A stretch of DNA of 64,000 bases from Ectopseudomonas toyotomiensis (GTDB taxonomy: Bacteria > Pseudomonadota > Gammaproteobacteria > Pseudomonadales > Pseudomonadaceae). The stretch lies in NCBI RefSeq assembly GCF_900115695.1, contig NZ_FOXK01000009.1, forward strand, positions 124,001 to 188,000, in the 5' to 3' direction. The notes below the pieces were generated by a model that was not told where the DNA came from, ran no database searches, and was given only the letters and a program-made list of their open reading frames with translations. Shown piece by piece: positions 17,326 to 24,364 of the stretch; position 1 is the stretch's first letter; every line of letters starts with the position of its first letter. The translations under genes and the position numbers were made by a program.

Positions 17326-17586
17326 TTACTCCTCGACGCCAAATTCTTTATCGAGTTTGTTCAGTCTCCACGCGTAGTGAAAAATGAGCCCGATAAAGAA
17401 GAGGATGGAGCCTTGCTGCGCGAACCAGAATCCGAGGTCGGAACCGCCGACGGAGATTCCCGCGACCATCGGGCGCAGAATCATGGCGAATCCGTAGGAA
17501 ACCAGCGCCCAGACAATCAGGCTCCAGGTGATGAGCCGCACATTGGCCTTCCAATAGGCCGCGGCATTTGTTTGTTCAGAAGTCAT
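17326..17586 (-). CDS. DUF485 small membrane protein (YjcH-like)
   Basis: An 86-residue inner-membrane protein with two hydrophobic segments (VRLITWSLIVWALVSYGFAMIL and FWFAQQGSILFFIGLIFHYAW) and an acidic tail ending KEFGVEE. DUF485 proteins are the standing partner of ActP-type symporters; E. coli YjcH lies between acs and actP. Its stop codon sits next to the actP start, with the actP ribosome site inside its last codons. No acs gene is in the window. Confidence 0.9.
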   Translation of the reverse strand: MTSEQTNAAAYWKANVRLITWSLIVWALVSYGFAMILRPMVAGISVGGSDLGFWFAQQGSILFFIGLIFHYAWRLNKLDKEFGVEE

Positions 17587-17623
17587 AGACGCCTCCGGTT
17601 ATTGTTATTCTGATGCAGCTTCA

Positions 17624-17639
17624 AGCTAGCAGCAGGCCA
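17624..17639 (-). promoter_or_regulatory. candidate sigma-54 promoter for DUF485-actP
   Basis: The minus strand reads TGGCCTGCTGCTAGCT, matching TGGCACG-N4-TTGCW with GG and GC at the right 10-bp spacing and three mismatches. It would start transcription about 25 bp before the DUF485 ATG. I see no activator site by eye. Confidence 0.35.
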
Positions 17640-17766
17640 GCACCGACCGACAGATAGACATTGGTATTAGCCGCATCGCGACGTTTCGTGGATTCATTGC
17701 AAACGCTGAAAACCCTAGTAGAGAAGCGTCATCTTTCAAGCGATTCACTGCGATAAATCCGCATTT

Positions 17767-17785
17767 GATAATGATTCTCTAAAAC
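17767..17785 (+). promoter_or_regulatory. predicted Fur box
   Basis: GATAATGATTCTCTAAAAC matches the 19-bp Fur consensus GATAATGATAATCATTATC at 13 positions, including the first nine. It lies about 50 bp upstream of the TonB-dependent receptor ATG and predicts iron repression. Confidence 0.75.
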
Positions 17786-17832
17786 ACTAGAATCCCGGGC
17801 CCTCACCTACCCCCGGCCCAAGGATTCACACC

Positions 17833-19965
17833 ATGCGACGCCTGGTCGTACCGCTCCTCGCCCTGCCCGCTCTCACTTGCCACAGTGCCTTTGCCAGCAC
17901 CGATAACGACACACCGCTGGCACTGGAAGAAATGCAGATCACCGCCCCTTCGGAACAAGCCGATGGCCCGGTAGACGGCTATCGGGCCACCCGCTCGGCC
18001 AGTGCGACCCGTACCGATACGCCGATCCATGAAATCCCACAGTCGATCAGCGTGGTCCCGGAACAGGTGGTGCAGGACATCGGCGCGGTGCGCCTGGAAG
18101 ATGCGCTGGACTACGCCGGCGGCGTGGAGCGCGGCAACAACTTCGGCGGCCAGGGCCTGACCGAATTTCTGATTCGCGGCTTCAACAGTCAGGAGTTCTA
18201 CCGCAACGGTTTCGCCGTCAACCGTGGCTACCCGAACATGCCCGACGCCAGCACCATCGAGCGCATCGAAGTGCTACGCGGCCCGGCGGCCATGCTCTAC
18301 GGCCGCAGCGATCCTGGCGGCACCTTCAACATCGTCAGCAAGCAGCCACAGGCCGAGCGCCGCACCGTACTGGGTAGCCAGGTCAACAGCGAAGGCCTGC
18401 GTCGTGGCACCCTCGACACCACCGGTGCCCTAGACGAGCAAGCCGCCTTCACCTACCGCCTGAACCTGGTGGCCGAGGGCGGCGACAGCTTCCGCGATGA
18501 TGTCGAGAGCGAGCGCTACAACGTCGCCCCAGTGCTGCGCTGGCAGCTCAACGAGGACACCTCCGTCACCCTCGAAGGCGACTACCTGCACAACCGCCAC
18601 CCGCTCGACCGTGGCGTCACCCGCTATTCCAACCAGAACGGCAAGCTGCCGCGCGACCGCTTCCTGAGCGAGGAGTCCGCCGGCAAGCTGACCAACGAGA
18701 ACGCCAGCACGCAACTGCGCATCGAGCACCTGCTCAATGACAGCTGGACCCTGCGCGGCGGCGTGCAGTATCTCGATGGCAAGATCTACGGCGGCGCCGT
18801 GGAGAACAACAGCAACGCCTACACCGGCTTGCCTGCAGGCGCCAGCAGCGTCGGGCGCAACTACAACGAGCGCTGGCTGAACTGGAATGACGTCAACGCC
18901 CAAGCCAACGCCGAAGGCAACTTCGACCTCGGCGGCTTCGCCCACACCCTGCTGGTGGGCGTGGAGTACGACAAGTTCAACTACAACTCGCTGATCATCC
19001 GCTCGCCGGGCGGCGGCGCTTACCCCATCGACCTGTACAACCCGGTGCACGGCCAGCCGCTGCCGGCGCTGACCCGTACCACCACGCATGATGCCGAAAC
19101 GCTGGAGTCCTACGCCTTCTACCTGCAGGACCAGATTGCCCTGACCGAACGCCTCAAGGCGCAGGTGGGTGCGCGTATCGAGCGCTTCGAGCAGAGCTAC
19201 GAAGACAAGCTCACCACCAGCGGTGACTGGGATCAGGCGCACAACGCCGTCACCCCGCGCTTCGGCCTGATCTACGACCTCACCGACGAGCTGGCGGTTT
19301 TCGCCAATACTTCGCGTTCGTTCAAGCCCAACCGTGGCGCTGACCGCCTGGGCAATGCCTTCGACCCGGAAAAAGGTGTCGCTCACGAGGTCGGTATCAA
19401 GTACGACATGGCCGATCGCGACCTGAGCCTGACCGCCGCGCTGTTCCATATCGTCAAGGAAAACGTGCTGACCAGCGACCCGCTGGATAGCACGCGCAGC
19501 GTCGCCGCCGGTGAAGTACGCAGCCGTGGTTTCGATATCAACGTGGCCGGCAATATCACTCCGCAATGGCGGGTTATTGGCGGCTATGCCTACGTCGACG
19601 CCGAAGTCACCGAAAGCACCAGCGCCACCATGCCGGCAGGCTCGCGCCTGGCCAACGTGCCACGCCACAGCTTCAACCTGCTCGACACCTACGAGTTCGA
19701 CAGCGGCACCCTGGCCGGCCTTGGCCTAGGCGTTGGCCTGAAATACGTCAGCGAGCGTCAGGGCCAGACCAGCAACAACACCTTCGACATGGACGGCTAT
19801 GGCCTGGTCGACCTGTTGGCCTACTACCCGCTTACCGAGAACGTGCGCCTGAACCTCAACCTCAACAACGTCTTCGACAAACACTACGAAGAACGCGCCT
19901 GGAACGTCTGGAGCTATCCGGGCGAGCCGCGCACGCTGCAGGCGGGGATTTCGGTCAGCCTGTAA
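17833..19965 (+). CDS. TonB-dependent siderophore receptor
   Basis: A 710-residue outer-membrane receptor. It has a signal peptide (MRRLVVPLLALPALTCHSAFA) and a TonB-box-like LEEMQITA. The plug domain has IPQSISVVPEQVVQD, TEFLIRGF and RIEVLRGPAAMLYGRSDPGGTFNIVSK, followed by a 22-strand barrel ending in YPGEPRTLQAGISVSL. The family is the TonB-siderophor type (hydroxamate/citrate-like receptors such as FhuA/FpvA relatives) without the extra N-terminal signalling domain. There is therefore no partner sigma factor, and none is encoded nearby. The ligand is not predictable. A Fur box precedes the gene. Confidence 0.92.
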   Translation: MRRLVVPLLALPALTCHSAFASTDNDTPLALEEMQITAPSEQADGPVDGYRATRSASATRTDTPIHEIPQSISVVPEQVVQDIGAVRLEDALDYAGGVERGNNFGGQGLTEFLIRGFNSQEFYRNGFAVNRGYPNMPDASTIERIEVLRGPAAMLYGRSDPGGTFNIVSKQPQAERRTVLGSQVNSEGLRRGTLDTTGALDEQAAFTYRLNLVAEGGDSFRDDVESERYNVAPVLRWQLNEDTSVTLEGDYLHNRHPLDRGVTRYSNQNGKLPRDRFLSEESAGKLTNENASTQLRIEHLLNDSWTLRGGVQYLDGKIYGGAVENNSNAYTGLPAGASSVGRNYNERWLNWNDVNAQANAEGNFDLGGFAHTLLVGVEYDKFNYNSLIIRSPGGGAYPIDLYNPVHGQPLPALTRTTTHDAETLESYAFYLQDQIALTERLKAQVGARIERFEQSYEDKLTTSGDWDQAHNAVTPRFGLIYDLTDELAVFANTSRSFKPNRGADRLGNAFDPEKGVAHEVGIKYDMADRDLSLTAALFHIVKENVLTSDPLDSTRSVAAGEVRSRGFDINVAGNITPQWRVIGGYAYVDAEVTESTSATMPAGSRLANVPRHSFNLLDTYEFDSGTLAGLGLGVGLKYVSERQGQTSNNTFDMDGYGLVDLLAYYPLTENVRLNLNLNNVFDKHYEERAWNVWSYPGEPRTLQAGISVSL

Positions 19966-19971
19966 AGAGAA

Positions 19972-20000
19972 ACGCCAGGTGGGCGCCACCCACCTGGCGT
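19972..20000 (+). terminator. terminator of the TonB receptor gene
   Basis: ACGCCAGGTGGG and CCCACCTGGCGT are perfect inverted arms with a short GC loop, 6 bp after the stop codon. The T-run is weak. Confidence 0.75.
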
Positions 20001-20008
20001 ATGACGTT

Positions 20009-20070
20009 GTAGCCCGGATGCAATCCGGGACTTTTGTAGCCGCCCAATCCTCGGATTTCATCCGGGCTAC
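20009..20070. repeat. family C palindromes (GTAGCCCGGATG)
   Basis: GTAGCCCGGATGCAATCCGGG followed by the facing copy GGATTTCATCCGGGCTAC. Family C recurs at 28978-29036, 38213-38237 and 53157-53181, always between genes. Confidence 0.75.
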
Positions 20071-20231
20071 GAGATCGCCTCACCACTCAAGCACGCCTTC
20101 TGCCGCACCTCGGTATATCCCTCCTGACATGCCTGTTGTTGAATCTGCCAGCGACGAAACAACCCGGCAATCCGCCGCGCCAGCAGTTGCCCGGCACGCG
20201 CCTCCTCGCGCAAACCGATATGCCCGCTCAT
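20067..20231 (-). CDS. small 54-residue protein of unknown function
   Basis: The ATG at 20231 overlaps the TGA of the upstream 100-residue gene (ATGA at 20228-20231), which is the main evidence that it is translated. The protein starts MSGHIGLREEARAGQLLARR; it is basic, soluble and probably helical, with two cysteines (QQACQEGY and RQKACLSG). No family recognised. Its 3' end touches the family C repeat at 20009-20070. A longer reading frame from 20297 would overlap the upstream gene deeply and is less likely. Confidence 0.45.
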   Translation of the reverse strand: MSGHIGLREEARAGQLLARRIAGLFRRWQIQQQACQEGYTEVRQKACLSGEAIS

Positions 20232-20530
20232 GCCCGATACCACAGGCGCATGAAGCCCAGCGCCAACAGCAGGCCAACCTGGCCCAATGCCGCGCATAGA
20301 GACAGAAAGGAACGCAACGTGCTGTTTTGCGCCGCGTCCTGAATGCCGGTCAGCGTGCTCCAGAAGCCCTCCGGCAGCACCATCAGGCTCAGGCTGGCCA
20401 GCGGTTTGCCGGTCAGCAGCAGGCCGTCGATCAGGTTGAACCAGCCACAGAACATCAAGCCGATCAGGATCATCACCGCCACCACCAGGCCGAGGCCCAG
20501 GCAGGCGGAAAATTGCATGAGAAGACGCAT
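20228..20530 (-). CDS. small inner-membrane protein behind creD
   Basis: A 100-residue protein with a strong ribosome site (GGAGGTGATCCC before ATG 20530). It has an N-terminal membrane segment (LGLGLVVAVMILIGLMFCGWF, ~10-30), a middle part GFWSTLTGIQDAAQNSTLR and a C-terminal segment (FLSLCAALGQVGLLLALGFM, ~76-95). No named family. It lies 48 bp after the creD stop on the same strand and is likely in the creD transcript, so it may be CreB-controlled. Confidence 0.75.
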   Translation of the reverse strand: MRLLMQFSACLGLGLVVAVMILIGLMFCGWFNLIDGLLLTGKPLASLSLMVLPEGFWSTLTGIQDAAQNSTLRSFLSLCAALGQVGLLLALGFMRLWYRA

Positions 20531-20578
20531 GGGATCACCTCCAGAGAAGGGGCGCGACACTCGCCGCGCCGATTGGAT

Positions 20579-21922
20579 TCAGGCTTGCGCAGCGCTGCGA
20601 CCGACGCCGTACCAATCCAGTTTGCGGGTCAGCACCATCACGCTGCCGAGTACGCCGAACACCAGCAGCGAGCCCATCAGCAAGGCGTAGTCTTCGGCAT
20701 TGAGCAGGCCGTAGAGCATGGCGTACAGAGCGGCCAGCAGGCTGCCGAAGCCCAACCCGCGCCGCCAGCTGTGGAGCACGAAGCTGACGTAGAAGCCGAT
20801 AAGGCCGACGCAAGCGCTGGCTGACAACGCATAGGCCAAGGCGAAGTCCAGATGCTCGGAGAGCGACAACAGCAGCAGGTAGAACAGCGCCAGCGACAGG
20901 CCGACCAGCGCGTACTGCACCGGGTGCACAGCCAGGCGCTTGAGCACTTCGAAGAGGAAGAAGGTGGCGAAGGTCAGGGCGATGAACAGCAGCGCATATT
21001 TGATTGCGCGATCGGTCTTCAGGTACTGATCCACCGGGTCGACGAAACTCACCCCGAAGTTGCGCCCGAACAGATCCTGGCAACGGTCAGCCCCCACGCA
21101 GCCGCGCAATGCCTCTTCCAGATTGGTGGCGAAGAAGCTGGTCTGCCATTCGGCGCTGAAGCCCTTGTCAGAGATTTCGCGGCGGCTCGGCAGGTACTCA
21201 CCGACGAAGCTCGGGTGCGGCCAGTCGGAGGTCAAGTTGACCCGGCTATCACGCCCCACAGGCACGATCGACAATTGCTCGGTGCCCTGCAATTTGAGGT
21301 CGAAGGCGAAATCGAGGGTCTGCCCACCCTGCGCGTCCAGAGCGGGGAGCGGCGCATGCACACCGGCGCCGAAGTTATCGTCAGCACTGCCTGGCGCGAA
21401 GCTCAGGGTCTGGCCATTCAGACGCAGTTGCAGGTCGTTGCTGATGCCACGGATATCGCTGATGCCGACCGAGAGGAAGGGTTTCTCGAAGCGGTAGAAG
21501 CCCAGCTCGTCACCCAGCCCCAGGCGCGCCGGCAGGCGGAATTGGCCGCTGACCTGGCTGTCACTGCGGTACAGGCGCGCTTCATAGATGCCACGGGCAC
21601 GCAGCTCGGTACCCACCTGACCTTCAAGCACGAAGCGCTCCGGAAGGAAGTACAGGCGACCGCGACGCTGACGCTCTTCGCTATAGCGCTCACCGGTCTT
21701 CTCGTTGGTCTTCCACTCATGGGTGGTCTTGATATACGGCAGCACCAGGATCGGCCCGGTGATCTGCTGGCGGTAGCTGGAGCTGCGGGCGATATCCTGC
21801 AGCACCTCATGGCGCAGGCCTTGGCGCTCGTCGACCAGGCCATCGATCATCAGCAGGGGAATCATCAGTAGCAGAATCAGCAGGGCAATGGCGCCCAGCT
21901 TGAAGCCCAGGGAACGGGTCAT
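20579..21922 (-). CDS. creD: cell envelope integrity inner-membrane protein CreD
   Basis: A 447-residue protein matching CreD (E. coli 450 aa). It has an N-terminal membrane segment (GFKLGAIALLILLLMIPLLMI), the family motif VDERQGLRHEVLQDIARSSSYRQQITGPILVLPY and a periplasmic domain to residue ~290. Six membrane helices from AIKYALLFIALTFATFFLFEV onward complete it. CreD is the main output of the CreBC system and affects envelope integrity and beta-lactam response in Pseudomonas. I chose the ATG at 21922, as the 47 extra codons upstream are not family-like. creBC lies 4.7 kb away, and a Cre-tag sits upstream at 22007-22022. Confidence 0.95.
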   Translation of the reverse strand: MTRSLGFKLGAIALLILLLMIPLLMIDGLVDERQGLRHEVLQDIARSSSYRQQITGPILVLPYIKTTHEWKTNEKTGERYSEERQRRGRLYFLPERFVLEGQVGTELRARGIYEARLYRSDSQVSGQFRLPARLGLGDELGFYRFEKPFLSVGISDIRGISNDLQLRLNGQTLSFAPGSADDNFGAGVHAPLPALDAQGGQTLDFAFDLKLQGTEQLSIVPVGRDSRVNLTSDWPHPSFVGEYLPSRREISDKGFSAEWQTSFFATNLEEALRGCVGADRCQDLFGRNFGVSFVDPVDQYLKTDRAIKYALLFIALTFATFFLFEVLKRLAVHPVQYALVGLSLALFYLLLLSLSEHLDFALAYALSASACVGLIGFYVSFVLHSWRRGLGFGSLLAALYAMLYGLLNAEDYALLMGSLLVFGVLGSVMVLTRKLDWYGVGRSAAQA

Positions 21923-22006
21923 GGTACGGCTCTCCGTAGCGAGTGAAGGTACGGCAGAGTCTGGGCAGGGGCGGTGGGAGGCGTATGGGGCGAGCGTGGA
22001 GATTGT

Positions 22007-22022
22007 GTGGAGAATGGGTGAA
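22007..22022 (-). promoter_or_regulatory. predicted CreB-binding Cre-tag upstream of creD
   Basis: The minus strand reads TTCAC-CCATTC-TCCAC, nine of ten matches to the cre/blr tag TTCAC-N6-TTCAC. It lies 85 bp before the creD start codon. Confidence 0.65.
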
Positions 22023-22026
22023 AGAG

Positions 22027-22053
22027 AAAGGGCGCCGATTCGGGGCGCCCTTT
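22027..22053. terminator. terminator after the repeat-protein gene
   Basis: AAGGGCGCC and GGCGCCCTT are inverted arms with a 7-base loop, with pyrimidine-rich flanks on both strands. It ends the minus-strand gene at 22102 and separates it from the creD promoter. Confidence 0.75.
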
Positions 22054-22101
22054 CTAACTGCAATGCGGCATAAGACTGCTCCCGCGTGATGGATATCCGG
22101 A

Positions 22102-22485
22102 TCAGCTAATACGGCTGGCACCTACGCGATCGGCACCATCTTCGGCTACACGGTTCAGGCCTACGCGGTCAGCACCACCTTCGGCTACGCGGTTCGGACC
22201 AACGCGATCAGCACCACCTTCAGCTACGCGGTTCAGGCCCACGCGGTCAGCACCACCTTCGGCAACACGGTTCGGACCAACGCGATCAGCACCATCTTCA
22301 GCTACGCGGAAACGCTCCAGAGTACGTTCGGCACCGCCTTCGGCTACACGATTCACGCCGACACGATCTGCGCCACCTTCAGCGACTACAGGGGCTGCGG
22401 ACTGTTGAGCATTGATCTGCGGCAGGGCGAAAGCACTGGCGGACAGGGCGGCGATGACGAGGCTGGCGAGGATTTGCTTTTTCAT
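22102..22485 (-). CDS. secreted tandem-repeat protein (13-residue VAEGGADRVGxNR repeats)
   Basis: A 127-residue protein: a signal peptide (MKKQILASLVIAALSASAFA), a ~14-residue linker, and then seven copies of a 13-residue unit of the form VAE(G/D)GA(D/E)RVGxNR. One unit (VAEGGAERTLERFR) is 14 residues. The x position alternates P and L, so the DNA carries a 78-bp higher-order direct repeat at 22152-22229 and 22230-22307. The repeats are hydrophilic, with balanced charges, and the protein is probably exported to the periplasm or medium. Similar short Pseudomonas proteins are, as I recall, annotated 'phage infection protein' without experimental support. GGAG-type ribosome site upstream; single gene with its own terminator. 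Confidence 0.8.
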   Translation of the reverse strand: MKKQILASLVIAALSASAFALPQINAQQSAAPVVAEGGADRVGVNRVAEGGAERTLERFRVAEDGADRVGPNRVAEGGADRVGLNRVAEGGADRVGPNRVAEGGADRVGLNRVAEDGADRVGASRIS

Positions 22486-22702
22486 GTTCGTTCTCCTGAG
22501 AGGGGTGAGTAACTGGCTACGGTTGCCATGTTACGCACGCCCCAGAACGGCAAAAGGCACATCTCGGGATAGTGACAATCGACGCTATCGATACCTGAAA
22601 AAGTGCTTATCGATCAGACAGATAGTTGCCACAGGCAGCAGAACAATACCGCCCTCGCCTTTCATCCACCTCAGTACTCCAGCCGGTGAACGGCACTAGC
22701 AT

Positions 22703-22718
22703 CTGTATAAAAAACCAG
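22703..22718 (+). promoter_or_regulatory. candidate LexA (SOS) box upstream of fan1
   Basis: CTGTATAAAAAACCAG matches the Pseudomonas LexA box CTGTATAAATATACAG at 13 of 16 positions, with CTGT intact and CCAG in place of ACAG. It overlaps a possible GTG start at 22718 and lies 15 bp before the ATG at 22733. Confidence 0.45.
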
Positions 22719-22732
22719 TGAAACTTTGCAGC

Positions 22733-24364
22733 ATGCTCAGCCTCGACGCCCCCGAACTCTATTACCTGGCCAATTTCCGCAAGGCCCTCGCCTGGCTCGA
22801 CGCCCATCACCGTGACCTGATGGATGACGTCGAGCACGCCTTCGTCGCGGACTTCCCCCAGGTGCCACTGCCCGCCCAAGCGCTGCTGGTACGTCTGGTG
22901 ATGCGCAAGGGCGTGCACTTTCGTGTCAGCAAACTGCGCTATGCCGAGATCGGCGACATCCCGACCGCTGCCGCTCCGCTGCTGGAACTGGGCTGGCTGA
23001 TCGACTGCGCCGCACTGAGCTTCGACGAACTCGGCGCCCTGCTGCTCAAGGACGAACTTACCGCGCATTTCGCCAGCGACCTGCCAGGCGGCAACCTGAA
23101 GAAAAGCGAAGTGCTCGACCATCTGCGCGAGCTGCACAGCGAACCGCGCAGCCTGGCCGACTGGTGCCCGCAGTTGGACGAGCGCCTGCTGAGCCTGGCC
23201 ATCGGCCCACTGTGCGACCGCCTGCGCCTGATGTTCTTCGGCAACCTGGCGCAGGACTGGTCGGAATTTGTGCTGGCCGACCTGGGCATTTTCCGTTACG
23301 AGCAAGTTCCGATCACCCCAGGTTCGCGCGGCTTTCGCCATCGCCAGGACGTCGACGACTACCTGCACCTGCGCACCTGCCGTGAGGCCTTCGAGGCGGG
23401 CATGGCGGTTGCCGAGGTGCTGCAGCAGCTCGGCGATTTCAGCAGCGACAGCGCCCATATCGGCGAACGCCACCAGCGCCTGCTGCTGCAACTGGCGCAG
23501 CATCTGGAACGTGCCGGTGAACTGGACTCAGCGCTTGCGCTGTACCGCGACACCCGCGCGGTAGGCTCGCGGCAACGGCAGATCCGCGTGTTGGAGCGCC
23601 TCGGCCAGGATGCCAAAGCATTAGCGCTGGCCGAACAGGTGATCGCGGCGCCGCACAACGCCGAAGAGGCGCAACTGGCCGAACGAGCCCGCACACGTCT
23701 GCGCAAACGCCTCGGCCTGCCGCCAGTAGCCAAGGCGGCGAAGCTGATCGAAGATCGCCTCGACCTGCGCCTGCCGCGCGCCGCCAGCGTCGAACTGGCC
23801 GTGGCCATGCACCTGACCGAGCCGGATGCGCCCGTGCATTACGTGGAGAACACGCTGATCTGCGGGCTGTTCGGCCTGCTCTGCTGGGAGGCGATCTTCG
23901 CCCCGCTGCCCGGCGCCTTCTTCCACCCCTTTCATACCGGCCCGGTGGATCTGCACCGCGCCGACTTTCACGCCCGCCGCGCTCCACTGTTCGCCGCCTG
24001 CCTGGCACGCCTGGACGATGGCAGCTATATCGACGCCATACGCCGCACCCACGCCGAGAAATTCGGCATCCAGTCGCCCTTCGTGTTCTGGGAGCTGCTC
24101 GATACCGGACGCCTGGAACAGGCGCTGGCCTGCCTGCCACCGGCGCACCTGGGCGCCTGGTTCCGCCGCCTGCTGGCCGACATCCGCGAAAACCGCGCCG
24201 GCATGCCTGACCTGATCCAGTTCTGGCCCGCCGAGGGCCGCTACCGGATGATCGAGGTGAAAGGCCCCGGCGACCGCCTGCAGGACAACCAGAAACGCTG
24301 GCTGGCCTTCTGCGCCGAGCACGGCATGCCGGTCAGCGTCTGCTACGTGGAGTGGAGCGATTGA
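22733..24364 (+). CDS. fan1: FAN1-type structure-specific nuclease (VRR-NUC domain)
   Basis: A 543-residue homologue of the Fanconi-associated nuclease; the P. aeruginosa enzyme has been crystallised on 5'-flap DNA. It has an N-terminal part with ALLVRLVMRKGVHFRVSKLRY (SAP-like region), TPR-like helices in the middle (GELDSALALYRDTRAVGSR) and a C-terminal VRR-NUC domain. The domain has the PD-(D/E)XK residues in MPDLIQFW (D493) and MIEVKGPGDRLQDNQ (E508, K510). It cleaves 5' flaps and unhooks interstrand crosslinks. GTG 22718 is an alternative start, but it overlaps the LexA-like box, so I prefer ATG 22733. Its last codons overlap the start of the helicase gene. Confidence 0.9.
   Translation: MLSLDAPELYYLANFRKALAWLDAHHRDLMDDVEHAFVADFPQVPLPAQALLVRLVMRKGVHFRVSKLRYAEIGDIPTAAAPLLELGWLIDCAALSFDELGALLLKDELTAHFASDLPGGNLKKSEVLDHLRELHSEPRSLADWCPQLDERLLSLAIGPLCDRLRLMFFGNLAQDWSEFVLADLGIFRYEQVPITPGSRGFRHRQDVDDYLHLRTCREAFEAGMAVAEVLQQLGDFSSDSAHIGERHQRLLLQLAQHLERAGELDSALALYRDTRAVGSRQRQIRVLERLGQDAKALALAEQVIAAPHNAEEAQLAERARTRLRKRLGLPPVAKAAKLIEDRLDLRLPRAASVELAVAMHLTEPDAPVHYVENTLICGLFGLLCWEAIFAPLPGAFFHPFHTGPVDLHRADFHARRAPLFAACLARLDDGSYIDAIRRTHAEKFGIQSPFVFWELLDTGRLEQALACLPPAHLGAWFRRLLADIRENRAGMPDLIQFWPAEGRYRMIEVKGPGDRLQDNQKRWLAFCAEHGMPVSVCYVEWSD

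Noticed and set aside
15373..17613. 746-codon plus-strand frame opposite actP and the DUF485 gene
   Set aside because: Spans two real genes and a terminator in antisense; H/Q/R/G-rich with no recognisable domain.
20082..20299. Plus-strand small frames across the region after the TonB receptor
   Set aside because: They oppose the ATGA-linked minus-strand pair and lack ribosome sites.
22120..22400. Regular 39-bp repeats as a possible CRISPR array
   Set aside because: The units are adjacent without unique spacers, and they keep one reading frame through a signal-peptide protein.
22718..22732. GTG at 22718 as the start of fan1
   Set aside because: It overlaps the LexA-like box and has no ribosome site; ATG 22733 fits better, though this is not proven.
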